Source of the DNA: Actinomycetota bacterium
GTDB lineage: Bacteria > Actinomycetota > Thermoleophilia > Solirubrobacterales > Solirubrobacteraceae
NCBI GenBank assembly: GCA_005884115.1
Contig: VAXW01000002.1
Span: forward strand, 310,001-374,000
Reading direction: 5' to 3'
Length of the DNA: 64,000 nt
Numbering within the stretch: the stretch's first letter is position 1; each line of letters begins with the position of its first letter. This document shows, piece by piece, positions 18,115 through 26,559 of this stretch. The position numbers and the translations under genes were made by a program. The notes below the pieces were generated by a model. It saw nothing but the letters and a program-made list of their open reading frames with translations. It made no database searches and was not told where the DNA came from.

Positions 18115-19503
18115 ATGCCTCCGCAAACCCACTACGCGAAGAGCGGCGAGGTCAACATCGCCTATCAGGTCGTCGGCGACGGCCCGCTCGACCTCGTCTT
18201 CGTCCCTGGCTTCATCTCCCACCTGGACCTGCAATGGGCGGACCCGCGGATCGCCCGCTTTTTGGAGAAGCTCGCCTCCTTCTCGAGGTTGATCATGTTC
18301 GACAAGCGCGGCACGGGGCTTTCAGACCCCGTCGCCGCCCCGGCGCCGCTGGAGGATCGCATGGACGACGTGCGCGCCGTGATGGATGCGGCCGGCTCTG
18401 AGCGCGCCGCGCTGTTCGGCCTTTCGGAGGGTGGGGCCATGAGCGTCCTGTTCGCGGCGACTTACCCCGAGCGCACACGCGCTCTGCTCCTCTGCGGCAC
18501 TTTCCCGAACGGGACTCTTGACCCCGACGACAACCCGGGTGGGCAGCGCTGGGTCGACGGGGTTCAAAGAGTGCGCTCTGCAACCGAGCATTGGGGTGAG
18601 GGGCGCACGCTCGCGTACATGGCCCCGAGCGCCGACAGCGAGCGCGACCGAATCGGACGCGGCATCTTCGAGCGCTCGGCCGCCAGTCCACAGATGGCAC
18701 AAACCCTCATCGACATGGTCCTTGAAACCGACGTCCGGGAACTCCTGCCGACCCTCCGTGTGCCGACCCTGGTCCTGCACCGCGCCGAGGAGTTCGTTCC
18801 CGTCGAGTGCGCGCGCTACATGGCTGAGCGCATCCCGGGCGCACGGCTGGTCGTGCTGCCGGGGATGGACCACATTCCCTTCTACGGCGACGCCGATGGC
18901 TACGCCGAGGAGATCGAGGAGTTTCTCACCGGTGCCCGTCAGGCGCCCATATCCGATCGCATCCTCACGACCGTGATGTTCACCGACATCGTCGGCTCCA
19001 CCGAGCGTGCCGCGGCGCTCGGCGACGCGCGCTGGCGCGAGCTGATTTCTCGCCACGACGAGCTCATGCGCGCCGAGCTCGAGCGCCATCGGGGTCATGA
19101 GGTCAAGACGATGGGCGACGGCTTTCTGGCCACCTTCGATGGTCCCGCGCGCGGGATCCGCTGCGCCCGGGCTGTCGCCGATCAGGTGCGATCTCTGGAT
19201 ATGGCGCTGCGCGCAGGGCTGCACACCGGTGAGTGCGAGCTTATTGGCGACGACATAGGCGGAATGGCCGTGAACATCGGCGCGCGTATCGGCGCGCTCG
19301 CGGGTGCCGACGAGGTGGTCGTTTCAAGCACCGTCAAGGACCTCGTCGTGGGCTCGGGTATATCGTTCAGCGACCGCGGCACCAGCGAGCTCAAGGGGGT
19401 GCCTGGCGAGTGGCGCCTGTTCGCTGTGGACCAAGTCGAAGCACCGCCCAGCGACCGGCTCGTGCCAGACACCCGCGAGCGACTCTCGTTCACAAGCTCG
19501 TAG
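18115..19503 (+). CDS. Alpha/beta hydrolase fused to class III adenylate/guanylate cyclase domain
   Basis: 462 residues. Residues 1-280 form an alpha/beta hydrolase: YAKSGEVNIAYQVVGDGPLD, oxyanion region FVPGF, nucleophile Ser in FGLSEGGAMS, acid region VPTLVLHRAEE, and catalytic His in PGMDHIPFYGD. Residues 285-450 form a class III cyclase domain: TVMFTDIVGSTERAAALGD with the first metal Asp, GHEVKTMGDGFLATFDGP with the second, and GLHTGECE; NIGARIGALA supplies the late Asn and Arg. This fusion is common in actinobacteria; its ligand is unknown. No membrane segment. ATG 18115 is used. Confidence 0.92.
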   Translation: MPPQTHYAKSGEVNIAYQVVGDGPLDLVFVPGFISHLDLQWADPRIARFLEKLASFSRLIMFDKRGTGLSDPVAAPAPLEDRMDDVRAVMDAAGSERAALFGLSEGGAMSVLFAATYPERTRALLLCGTFPNGTLDPDDNPGGQRWVDGVQRVRSATEHWGEGRTLAYMAPSADSERDRIGRGIFERSAASPQMAQTLIDMVLETDVRELLPTLRVPTLVLHRAEEFVPVECARYMAERIPGARLVVLPGMDHIPFYGDADGYAEEIEEFLTGARQAPISDRILTTVMFTDIVGSTERAAALGDARWRELISRHDELMRAELERHRGHEVKTMGDGFLATFDGPARGIRCARAVADQVRSLDMALRAGLHTGECELIGDDIGGMAVNIGARIGALAGADEVVVSSTVKDLVVGSGISFSDRGTSELKGVPGEWRLFAVDQVEAPPSDRLVPDTRERLSFTSS

Positions 19504-19779
19504 GGACGCTCCGCTTTCGTCTTCTCGTCCGATGGTGAACGTCGGGACGCAAGCGCTCCCGCTTCGCCCCGCGGAAGCGAGCCTGTACGGCGGCGGCGCC
19601 GGTACGACCGGAGCTCGTCCGGAACGGCCGTCTGGAGCTTGATCAGCGACGCGCTCGCTGCCACACGAAGGCGGGAGTCCGGCGGATCGCGTCGCTCGCG
19701 TACGTGAGCGGCAAGACTTGGTCAGGGCGATCGACCGGCCACGCGCCGCGCGCACGGCGACGGCGGTTCGGCTCCCGCG

Positions 19780-19984
19780 CTAGTCGACGCTCTCGACGAT
19801 CGCTTCGCCGCCACGGCTCGGGAGCAGGGTGACCCCGCGAAAGCGTGCTTTCTCGCTCGTGGCCCGCGAGGCTCGCAGCCGCGTCCGTGCCAGTGTCGCC
19901 GAGATCACGACCTTCATCTCGAGCCGAGCGAAGGCGGCGCCGATGCAGCGCCTCACGCCGCCGCCGAATGGGTGGCGACAACGA
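19780..19984 (-). pseudogene. Cytochrome P450 C-terminal fragment
   Basis: Only the haem-binding end of a P450 remains: HPFGGGVRRCIGAAFARLEM, then KVVISATLARTRLRAS, to a stop at 19780-19782. The Cys of FGGGVRRCIG is the haem ligand. Upstream of about 19984 the homology stops abruptly and the sequence joins the end of the neighbouring membrane-protein gene, so the N-terminal 340 or so residues are missing. Bases 19504-19779 between this and the hydrolase-cyclase gene show no other gene. Confidence 0.85.
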
Positions 19985-20008
19985 CCGCCAGGCGCTCGCT
20001 CTGCGCGA

Positions 20009-20758
20009 TTACGTAGTCCCGAGTCCCGTTCGATCCGCTACCCGCAGCAGGACAACGCTGGTAGCGAGAATCCACGCGAAGAACGTCGCCGGCACCCAGA
20101 CGATCACCGAGCTCTCCAACGACAGGAAGTCGCCGCGGCTCATGAACGATGCTGCGATCAGGACGTGCGCGTCCACGGCGAGCAGGGCCAGCCAAGCAGT
20201 CCACGCTGGAAGGCACCTGTGTCGCAGGACAAGTGCCGAATACGCTCCGAGGCACACGGCGGTGGGGATCGCTGAGAGCGCGAGTAGGCCGAAAGTCAAG
20301 TCACTGAGCGACGCCGCAAACGCCGGCTGCTGCGGGCGGTAGCTCATCACGCCGGCCGTGGCGAAGGCAGCGAAGCTGAGCACGGCGAGTGCGAGCGCGC
20401 CGAAGGCGAAGACGGCCGAGAGCGGCTGGGGCGCTGGCTCGATCTGGCGCAGCCATGACCACAGTCCGCCGGTGAAGCAGAGAAACAGCCCCATCGCGAG
20501 GCTGTAGATGTACAGCGACGCGATCGTCCGTCCGTGATTAGCTTGGAGGTAGGCGGCGACGTGGGCGGCTGAGGCGTGTGTGCCCGGCGCATTCCAGAGG
20601 GGAGGTGCGATGAATGCGCCCACGATGATGAGGGCGAAGCTGCCCAGGCCAGCCAGCGCGATCAGGCGTGTTGCTCGTGCACTCAGCGACGCAGTGGTCA
20701 GCGTGCCTGTATCGGCACGCCTGGCGGGCGATTGAAGCGATGCAGCGAGCGTTCCCAT
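20009..20758 (-). CDS. Hypothetical polytopic membrane protein
   Basis: 249 residues from ATG 20758 (MGTLAASLQSPARRADTG). About six hydrophobic segments, for example LIALAGLGSFALIIVGAFIA, SLYIYSLAMGLFLCFTGGLW and IVWVPATFFAWILATSVVLL; one loop carries PPLWNAPGTHASAAHVAAYL, which recalls small actinobacterial multispan proteins of unknown function. No enzyme motif seen. It ends next to the P450 fragment, whose homology begins just beyond its stop, so it probably sits at a rearrangement boundary. Confidence 0.75.
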   Translation of the reverse strand: MGTLAASLQSPARRADTGTLTTASLSARATRLIALAGLGSFALIIVGAFIAPPLWNAPGTHASAAHVAAYLQANHGRTIASLYIYSLAMGLFLCFTGGLWSWLRQIEPAPQPLSAVFAFGALALAVLSFAAFATAGVMSYRPQQPAFAASLSDLTFGLLALSAIPTAVCLGAYSALVLRHRCLPAWTAWLALLAVDAHVLIAASFMSRGDFLSLESSVIVWVPATFFAWILATSVVLLRVADRTGLGTT

Positions 20759-20922
20759 GTTGCACGCCTCCGTCGGTCGGTACTCGGTTGACCCGACCAA
20801 CGCTGCCAGCCGCAGAGTGGTTTGTCGATTACCTCCGAGGTAGGTTCTGCAGCGCCTCGGTCGGGCGCTGTCGCTTTCGCATGCAAGGAGGCGGCCCACT
20901 CAGGCCGCGACACACTCGGAAT

Positions 20923-21040
20923 GGACGAAGAGCCAGCTGTCGCGTTGGAAGCATTATGGAAGCCTCAGCCGCCCGGATCCGACCCACAGGCACCCGCAGG
21001 ACTACGCCCAACGTCCCGCGCCACGGGCCGAGATCCGCAG
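20923..21040. repeat. Diverged direct repeat, copy A
   Basis: About 118 bases matching 23682-23800 at roughly 80 percent by eye, including the shared core GGAAGCCTCAGCCGCC. No coding frame is conserved convincingly. The rest of the 20759-21177 gap contains nothing identifiable. Confidence 0.75.
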
Positions 21041-21177
21041 TCAGGATGCAGTCGCTTCCTGTCATCGGTAGTTAGTCGCCGACGCGATTGTGGGTTGCGG
21101 CGCCGCACGTTGGGCGCAAGCCTAGGTCGTCGCGATCATCTGACCGAGGTCTGTGGCTCGCTCAACGCGGCTCCCCC

Positions 21178-21591
21178 TCATAGCGAAGACTTCGGTGGCC
21201 GGCGCGGACAGGTACGTGTGGGCCCCGGCGCTGGATCGTCGCCCGCGAGTGCGTGAGCGGCAAGGCCGATGCCCCATCCCAGGAAAGGCCACATGGGCCA
21301 GAAGTAGCCGGCACCGGTGAGTAGCCAGGCGCTGACCAACAGCGCGTTGACCAGGAGGAACGTCCGCACGTGACGCCTGAGGGCCCCACAGATGGGTTGC
21401 GGCCCCTGCGCTGGGAGGTCGTCGAGTAGCGCATCAAGCTCGCCGCGGGTGCGCGCGGCGAAGGTGACGTCTAGCCGCTCGGCGAACTCGTCGATGCCCA
21501 AACGCCCCTGCTGGCAGTGCTCGCGCAGCAGAGCCGCCGTGTGCTCGCGCTCGTCTTCGGATGCTCGGAGAGTTGCGGGCATGGTGGTCAT
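21178..21591 (-). CDS. DUF1707 and 2TM domain protein
   Basis: 137 residues. The N-terminal half matches DUF1707 (SHOCT-like): RASEDEREHTAALLREHCQQ, then GRLGIDEFAERLDVTFAART and GELDALLDDLP. The C-terminal half is a two-span membrane hairpin: FLLVNALLVSAWLLTGAGYF and WPFLGWGIGLAAHALAG. Function unknown; such proteins are frequent in actinobacteria. Its ATG (21591) overlaps the stop of the carotenoid oxygenase gene in ATGA, so the two are translationally coupled, an unusual partner for DUF1707. Confidence 0.88.
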   Translation of the reverse strand: MTTMPATLRASEDEREHTAALLREHCQQGRLGIDEFAERLDVTFAARTRGELDALLDDLPAQGPQPICGALRRHVRTFLLVNALLVSAWLLTGAGYFWPMWPFLGWGIGLAAHALAGDDPAPGPTRTCPRRPPKSSL

Positions 21592-23030
21592 TGCTGCTCG
21601 ACCTCTGGCGGGTCGTCGTAGAACTCGCCGTGAACTCCAAACGGGATGTGGTGGGGAACGTGTGCCCTGGCGCGCTCCTGCATCGTCTCGGCGTCAAGCA
21701 CGAGCAGGTAGGAGCTGCACCGCTCTGCGTCAAGGACGATTGACAGCAGTGCGCCGCTGTCCTCGCGCGGGCTCTCGGGAGCCGCGACGAAAATCGGCTC
21801 GCCAGGATAAGCGCCGTCCTGCGCCCAGACGTCGGCCCCTCCGCCGTCGACATCGAGCTTGACGATTGGCACGCTGTCCCAGCCGTTGGATGGTCCGTCT
21901 CCAATGCCGTACGCGTACCGGTAGGCGCTGCCGTTGCAGCGCGCGTAGTTGATGCGTGGCATCTCGATCGCATGATCGGACAGCTGCTCCACGGCGACGT
22001 CCCGCCGGCCGTCGAGCGGCAGACGGTAGCGTCGCACGGTGGGGGGTGCGCCCTTGCGCGATTCGGCGTCGATCGCGTCCCAGTAGAAGCGGTCGATCAC
22101 GCCCGGATCGTCGTAACCGATGAGGTCCATCACGATCTCTCCGTCGCGCTCGAACGCGTTGACATGGTGAAAGCAGAACAGGGCGTCGGTGTCGAGGTTG
22201 GCTACACGCTCGCCGGTGTGGCGGTCAAGGACGTATATCTGGGTTGCGCGATCGGCCTTCCAGTGGAAGCTCTCGATCAGTCCACCTCTCCTGAGTGCCA
22301 GCTCGATCGGCTTGACTACCAACGGGCCGGCAACCAGCACCGCGTGGCGCTCCGTCAGGGCAAAGGAGTGCATATAGGCGGGCTCGCCCACACCGATCGA
22401 CGCAAGGATGCGCGCCGGGCGCCCGGGCGCCTGCGTGAACAGCTGGTACTTCGAGCGGGCGCCGAGCTTGGTCGTGTATCCGATCAGCGCACCGCTGGCG
22501 GGGTCCCGGTGGGGGTGCGCGGTGGGAAGCGTTCCCGGTCGCGGCGCCTGGACATTCAGCGTCTGAAGCGTCTGCGGGTCAAAGACGACGGGCATCGGAG
22601 ACTCGGTCATGGCCATGTACTGCTCGCCCAGGCGAGTGATGTTGACGGCGCCGTTATCCGTGATCTCTGGGGTGACGAACAGCGTCGCCAGGCGACGAAA
22701 CAGCGAGCGGCAGGGGTCGCTGGCGAACTCTTGAAAGCCAAGGCGACCGGTCTGCTCCGCGGCGCGGAAGGCTTTGCCACGCAGGAAGCGGTTGCCGTAG
22801 CTGACCTCGCCATCGCGGATGCTGAAGCGGTGCAGCATCGCCAGGCCATCAAACCAGTGATTCAAACGCTGTGCGCCCAGATCCCACTTCGAGGGCCCTG
22901 TGCGCAGCAGCGATCCTGACAGCCACCGTGGTAGCTCGCCTTCGATCGCCAGGCTGTCGATCTGGTGCTCTTGCTCAAGCGGCTGAAAGCCAAGTTGATG
23001 ACGTCCCGTGTCTCGCGCGATCGTCTGCAT
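21588..23030 (-). CDS. Carotenoid oxygenase (RPE65/CCD family)
   Basis: Non-haem Fe(II) dioxygenase that cleaves carotenoids or related alkenes, 480 residues, full family length. The four iron-binding His are visible at His172 (TAHPHRDP), His221 (YMHSFALTE), His288 (FHHVNAFE) and His467 (PFGVHGEFYD). The N-terminal LPRWLSGSLLRTGPSKWDLG and HWFDGLAMLHRF blocks are typical. ATG at 23030. Divergently transcribed from a PadR regulator across an AT-rich 63-base gap, so it is probably controlled by that regulator. Confidence 0.94.
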   Translation of the reverse strand: MQTIARDTGRHQLGFQPLEQEHQIDSLAIEGELPRWLSGSLLRTGPSKWDLGAQRLNHWFDGLAMLHRFSIRDGEVSYGNRFLRGKAFRAAEQTGRLGFQEFASDPCRSLFRRLATLFVTPEITDNGAVNITRLGEQYMAMTESPMPVVFDPQTLQTLNVQAPRPGTLPTAHPHRDPASGALIGYTTKLGARSKYQLFTQAPGRPARILASIGVGEPAYMHSFALTERHAVLVAGPLVVKPIELALRRGGLIESFHWKADRATQIYVLDRHTGERVANLDTDALFCFHHVNAFERDGEIVMDLIGYDDPGVIDRFYWDAIDAESRKGAPPTVRRYRLPLDGRRDVAVEQLSDHAIEMPRINYARCNGSAYRYAYGIGDGPSNGWDSVPIVKLDVDGGGADVWAQDGAYPGEPIFVAAPESPREDSGALLSIVLDAERCSSYLLVLDAETMQERARAHVPHHIPFGVHGEFYDDPPEVEQQ

Positions 23031-23093
23031 GGTCTATCCTTTCCAGCGTGGTTCTACTAAAATCGTTCTTCTTTTACCATACCAGAGTTACTA
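23031..23093. promoter_or_regulatory. Divergent promoter/operator between carotenoid oxygenase and PadR genes
   Basis: Only 63 bases, much richer in A/T than the surroundings. It contains an imperfect palindrome with half-sites TGGTTCTACTAAAA and TTTTACCATACCA around TCGTTCTTC, a plausible PadR operator. Binding is inferred. Confidence 0.5.
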
Positions 23094-23615
23094 TTGCAAG
23101 AGATCCGCCTGACACCCATCTCATTCATCGTCCTCGGGCTGCTCTCGTGGGCCGAGAAGGCGACCCCCTATGAGCTCAAGCGGATGGCGGCGTCGCTGTC
23201 TGATCTGTGGTCCGTGCAGCACACCCAGCTCTACGGCGAGCCCGCACGGCTAGCCAAGGCGGGCTACCTGAGCGAGCAGCAGGAGGCGACGGGTAGGCGC
23301 CGCAAGACCTACGCGCTGACGAAGAAGGGCCGCGAGGCACTGGCGGCATGGCTGGCGGGACCCACGAGCGCCTTCACCGAGCTGCGCGACCCCGGCCTGC
23401 TCAAGCTCTACTTCGGCGCTGACCCCCAAACCGTCGCCGCCGAGCAGGCCGAGCTTCATCGCCGCAAGCTCGCGGAGTACGAAACGTTCGTCGCGCGCGG
23501 ATCGCCCGAGGAGGCTGAGGGCCCATTCCTCGCGCTACAAGCGGGGCTCGCGCACGAGCGAGAGTGGGTCCGCTATTGGGAGAAGCTGGAGAAGCGAAAA
23601 ACCGAGTCCCGGTGA
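23094..23615 (+). CDS. PadR family transcriptional regulator
   Basis: 173 residues from TTG 23094. The winged-helix domain is clear: TPISFIVLGLLSWAEKATPY, ELKRMAASLSDLWSVQHTQL, and the wing GRRRKTYALTKKGREALAAW. The C-terminal helical region (residues 95-173) matches the PadR dimerisation part. It probably represses itself and the divergent carotenoid oxygenase. Confidence 0.92.
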   Translation: MQEIRLTPISFIVLGLLSWAEKATPYELKRMAASLSDLWSVQHTQLYGEPARLAKAGYLSEQQEATGRRRKTYALTKKGREALAAWLAGPTSAFTELRDPGLLKLYFGADPQTVAAEQAELHRRKLAEYETFVARGSPEEAEGPFLALQAGLAHEREWVRYWEKLEKRKTESR

Positions 23616-23681
23616 CGCGGCCAAGCTTCCGCATTCGCACGTGAACGAGTGCGCCGGTCGCCGAGTCCGAGACTGTCGAGT

Positions 23682-23800
23682 CGGACGAAGAGCAGCCGTC
23701 GCGGTGGAAGCTCTAGGGAAGCCTCAGCCGCCCCGATCCGACCCGCAGCCACCCGCAGAACGACGCCTGAACGCCCGCCCCACGTACAGAAACCCGCAAC
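23682..23800. repeat. Diverged direct repeat, copy B, with paired short repeats
   Basis: Matches copy A at 20923-21040. It also contains two copies of a 16-base motif differing at one base (23741-23756 and 23792-23807, ACCCGCAGCCACCCGC and ACCCGCAACCACCCGC), just before the tRNA-Thr fragment. Short spaced direct repeats beside a tRNA end resemble arm-type integrase sites; this is inference. Confidence 0.65.
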
Positions 23801-23823
23801 CACCCGCCCGCCCTCGCTCGCTG

Positions 23824-23871
23824 ATGGTAAGGAAGGGGTCTCCGGTTCGAGTCCGGAGCTGGGCTTGGCTT
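23824..23871 (+). repeat. tRNA-Thr 3'-half copy (att-like repeat)
   Basis: 48 bases matching 16649-16696, from the anticodon loop to six bases past the tRNA end. The only two differences are at the first base pair of the T stem, where G-C in the intact gene becomes T-A here, so pairing is kept. That points to an origin from another functional tRNA-Thr gene and not from decay of the local one. Confidence 0.85.
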
Positions 23872-23932
23872 CCCGAAACGAGGAATCCGCGCCACCGCGG
23901 AGTGGGATCGCGCCAAGGACGAGCTCAATACT

Positions 23933-25036
23933 TCACGTACGACGATCGTCGAGCTGTGCTCTATCGGGAGCCAAGCTTGCGCGCTCACGCGCAGCGTCAC
24001 CCACCGGGCTACTGACCAGGCTCAACCAGGAGCCGATCCGCCGTGCGGCGGTGAAAGCTCCCCAGGCCACCGCCGCGACAACGTCGGCGTCGCTTGGATT
24101 CGTGCGCCGGAAGGCGACAACGGCGTCGTCGCTAATGCGATGAGGGGCAAGGGCCGCGATCAGGGCAAGACGGGCACCCGCATGTGACTGCGCGTCGAGA
24201 TCACACACGGCCTGCGCGAGCCAGTCCCACTGCAAGGGTGGATCATTGCCCTCCCAACTCGCGAGGACGGTCCTCACATGTGACCGGACGGCCTCCGACA
24301 GAACGGCTGCTCCGGCTCGCTCGATGGCCGCTGCGAAACATGCCAGCGCCGACGCGACCGTCGCCGCCGGCCGAGCCCAGCCCAGATCGAATGGAAGCTC
24401 CGCGCGAGGCAAGCGGTGCAAGGTGCGACCGGGGGCTCGCGTGCGCCTCATCGCTCGTCCCGCCGCATAGCCCACAAGCGGCGTGACCAAGCTCCGCAGC
24501 GGACGAGGGCCGACGCTCATCCCCTGATGGCCTTGAAACACCTCGACCACCCGGTTGACGTAGTGAAAGGCAACGGCTGTCCCGATCAGCTCGGGAGCCT
24601 CCCGCGTGGTGAATGGCGGGTGGTGGACGAGCTCATCGTTCGGCCTCCGCGTGGCAGCAGCCCAAGCCAGCAGCTCGCGTCTGCGCTCGCCGCCGATGCC
24701 TCCGATCGCGCCGCTGAGCGCGTCGCGATCGTCATGCGCGCCAGCGACCCCGGCGAGGAGAGCATGCGCCTCCACACAGAATGGGCAGTCGTTGGTCCTC
24801 GAGATCGAAGTCGCGACGGCCTCCTTATCGGCGCGCGCGACCACGCCATTCACAAGCACGGTCTCATAGAGCACGCTCCACGTGGCCGCGAGCAGTTCGG
24901 GGTGCGGGGAGTGCGCCAGGAACGGCGAGTTTCCCGCGGGATCCTGCAAGAGCGCAAAATCGCGTTTGATTTCGCCGTAGATGTCCGCGACCAGGCCGTC
25001 GGCATGCCGACGCGTGACGGGCTCGATGAACCTCAT
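23933..25036 (-). CDS. AhpD-like/carboxymuconolactone decarboxylase-family protein
   Basis: 367 residues from ATG 25036. The active-site signature is Cys84-Pro-Phe-Cys87 with His91 (TNDCPFCVEAHALL), typical of alkylhydroperoxidase AhpD-like domains that use a redox Cys pair. It is about twice the length of a single AhpD domain; the second half is helical and Ala/Arg-rich with a possible degenerate repeat lacking CxxC. The substrate is unknown. The C terminus runs to a stop 61 bases beyond the tRNA-Thr fragment. Confidence 0.8.
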   Translation of the reverse strand: MRFIEPVTRRHADGLVADIYGEIKRDFALLQDPAGNSPFLAHSPHPELLAATWSVLYETVLVNGVVARADKEAVATSISRTNDCPFCVEAHALLAGVAGAHDDRDALSGAIGGIGGERRRELLAWAAATRRPNDELVHHPPFTTREAPELIGTAVAFHYVNRVVEVFQGHQGMSVGPRPLRSLVTPLVGYAAGRAMRRTRAPGRTLHRLPRAELPFDLGWARPAATVASALACFAAAIERAGAAVLSEAVRSHVRTVLASWEGNDPPLQWDWLAQAVCDLDAQSHAGARLALIAALAPHRISDDAVVAFRRTNPSDADVVAAVAWGAFTAARRIGSWLSLVSSPVGDAARERASLAPDRAQLDDRRT

Positions 25037-25245
25037 CGACGCAGCACCGACTCGCGGGCGTCTCGCGAACCGCAGCCGGGTCTGCGTCCCCCACGATCCC
25101 TGCGACCGGACTGCCGGCAGCCTCGCTCAAAGCGGGAATACGGCCCATGCTCGGCGCGTTCACGCACCACGTCCATCGACGCACGCGTCGCAGCCGTCTT
25201 GTGTTCGACCGCAGGCACCCTCGTCGTTGCCTGTGAGGCCTCCAT
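25030..25245 (-). pseudogene. Decayed copy of the UspA-like gene
   Basis: Starts with ATG 25245 behind AAAGGAGG and reads MEASQATTRVPAVEHKTAAT, close to the intact protein at 16111. About 45 residues from the middle are missing, then homology resumes in another frame as IPALSEAAGSPVAGIVGDAD and fades near the start of the AhpD-like gene. The orientation is opposite to the intact gene. Bases 25246-25437 hold nothing else recognisable. Confidence 0.85.
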
Positions 25246-25437
25246 TGCGGACCTCCTTTGGACGGTTGCACCGATCATCGCACGACGCCGCGCTCCGCCA
25301 CGAACGCGTACGGGCGAGCGAACTGGGCACGGAAGCCACCCGCCTGAACCTCCACGCGGCCCCCACGCCCGGACGATCCCGACGATGCGACCCAGTTCAG
25401 CCCCGCGATGCCTACCTCACGCTGCGCGCTGACGTCG

Positions 25438-25842
25438 CTAGGCCGTCGCCGTCGTCATCAGGGCGGCCAGCGGGCTGCGGTCGAAATAGACCTCGTTGCG
25501 CACGATGAGGTCGCCTTCGAGGATCACGAGGTCGAGCCCGGCGATGTCGAGTGATCGGCTCTCGCCGGCCTGCGCGAGGCTGCCGGCCCAGCGGATCGCA
25601 ACGCCGTCGGTCCCCTCGAGCGGGAACAGCTCCTGTGGTTCCCAGTGTTGCGTCCAGCGGGCGAACAGCTTGGTTAGGTAGGCGCGCATGGCGTCGCGCC
25701 CGACGACCGGCCCGCGCGTGTTGGGGTCGAGGTAGACGAGGTCGTCCGCGTAGCAGTCGAGCACGCGCTCGACGTCCTGTGTGTTCCAGGTCGACAGCAC
25801 GTGCTCGGCAAGCCGGCGATGGCGCTCCAGGTCCGAGGTCAT
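25438..25842 (-). CDS. SnoaL/NTF2-like polyketide cyclase-fold protein
   Basis: 134 residues from ATG 25842 (MTSDLERHRRLAEHVLSTWN), with AGGAGG eight bases upstream. Typical SnoaL-like pattern: an N-terminal helix, DVERVLDCYADDLVYLDPNT, GRDAMRAYLTKLF, then beta strands (GVAIRWAGSLAQ, LVILEGDLIVRNEVYFDRSP). The fold hosts many activities, so no reaction is assigned. Divergent from a TetR regulator across 57 bases. Confidence 0.85.
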   Translation of the reverse strand: MTSDLERHRRLAEHVLSTWNTQDVERVLDCYADDLVYLDPNTRGPVVGRDAMRAYLTKLFARWTQHWEPQELFPLEGTDGVAIRWAGSLAQAGESRSLDIAGLDLVILEGDLIVRNEVYFDRSPLAALMTTATA

Positions 25843-25899
25843 GGGGCCCCTCCTGACGGTCGGCTTTTTAGAATCCGGTTCTTGAACTATACTCAAAGA
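25843..25899. promoter_or_regulatory. Divergent promoter/operator between NTF2-like and TetR genes
   Basis: 57-base AT-enriched gap with the inverted repeat CTTGA-ACTATAC-TCAAAG (about 25881-25898) directly before the TetR ATG, a likely site for that regulator. Confidence 0.5.
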
Positions 25900-26550
25900 A
25901 TGGCAAGAGGGCTTCAACGGTCAACGGCGAGCGTGCTCGAACGTGATCGACGCAAGCCCGGCTCGTGGGCGACCACCCCGGCCAAGCGCAGACGGATCCT
26001 CGACGCGGCGCTTTCCTGCTTCGACGAGAGGGGGATCGCGGCCACGACGATCGACGACATCTGCGCGGCCGCGGGTCTCCACGTCGGCAGCATCTACCAC
26101 CACTTCGCCGGCAAGGACGACATCTTCGAAACCCTCGCCCGCGACGCGATGGGCGACTATCTCGCCGGCGTCGTCGACGCGCTCGCCGGCGGCAGAAGCT
26201 CCCCGGATTCGATCCGGCGGCTGGTCGCGTTCCACGTGCGCTGGGTCGAGCAGCGCCCGGCGCTCACACGGCTGATGCTCAGCTGGGAGGAGACAGAACG
26301 CGACCGCCCCAGCGGACGCGAGCACTACGTCCAGTACAGCGAGGCGATCGGCGCCTGGCTACGCCGCGAGGCGCGAGCTGGGCGCATTCGCAGGATGGAG
26401 CCCGACCTGTACTCGACGCTGCTCATGGGCCCGCTGATGGAGCACGCCCGCCAGCGCTCCGCGGGACTGACGAGCGCGTCGCCGCAGACCATGCAGCGGG
26501 GACTCGCCGCCGGGCTGCGGCGAGTCCTTCTCAGCGGCGGCGACGGATAG
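25900..26550 (+). CDS. TetR family transcriptional regulator
   Basis: 216 residues from ATG 25900 (MARGLQRSTASVLERDRRKP). The N-terminal HTH is textbook: KRRRILDAALSCFDERGIAA, TTIDDICAAAGLHVGSIYHH, FAGKDDIFETLA. The C-terminal ligand domain is variable. It probably regulates the divergent NTF2-like gene and the dehydrogenase that once followed it ten bases downstream. Confidence 0.93.
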   Translation: MARGLQRSTASVLERDRRKPGSWATTPAKRRRILDAALSCFDERGIAATTIDDICAAAGLHVGSIYHHFAGKDDIFETLARDAMGDYLAGVVDALAGGRSSPDSIRRLVAFHVRWVEQRPALTRLMLSWEETERDRPSGREHYVQYSEAIGAWLRREARAGRIRRMEPDLYSTLLMGPLMEHARQRSAGLTSASPQTMQRGLAAGLRRVLLSGGDG

Positions 26551-26559
26551 GAACGGCGG

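Noticed and set aside
23713..24000. Minus-strand ORF containing PAPDSNRRPLPYH
   Set aside because: This peptide is the well-known spurious translation of the antisense strand of a tRNA 3' end; it reflects the tRNA-Thr fragment and not a gene.
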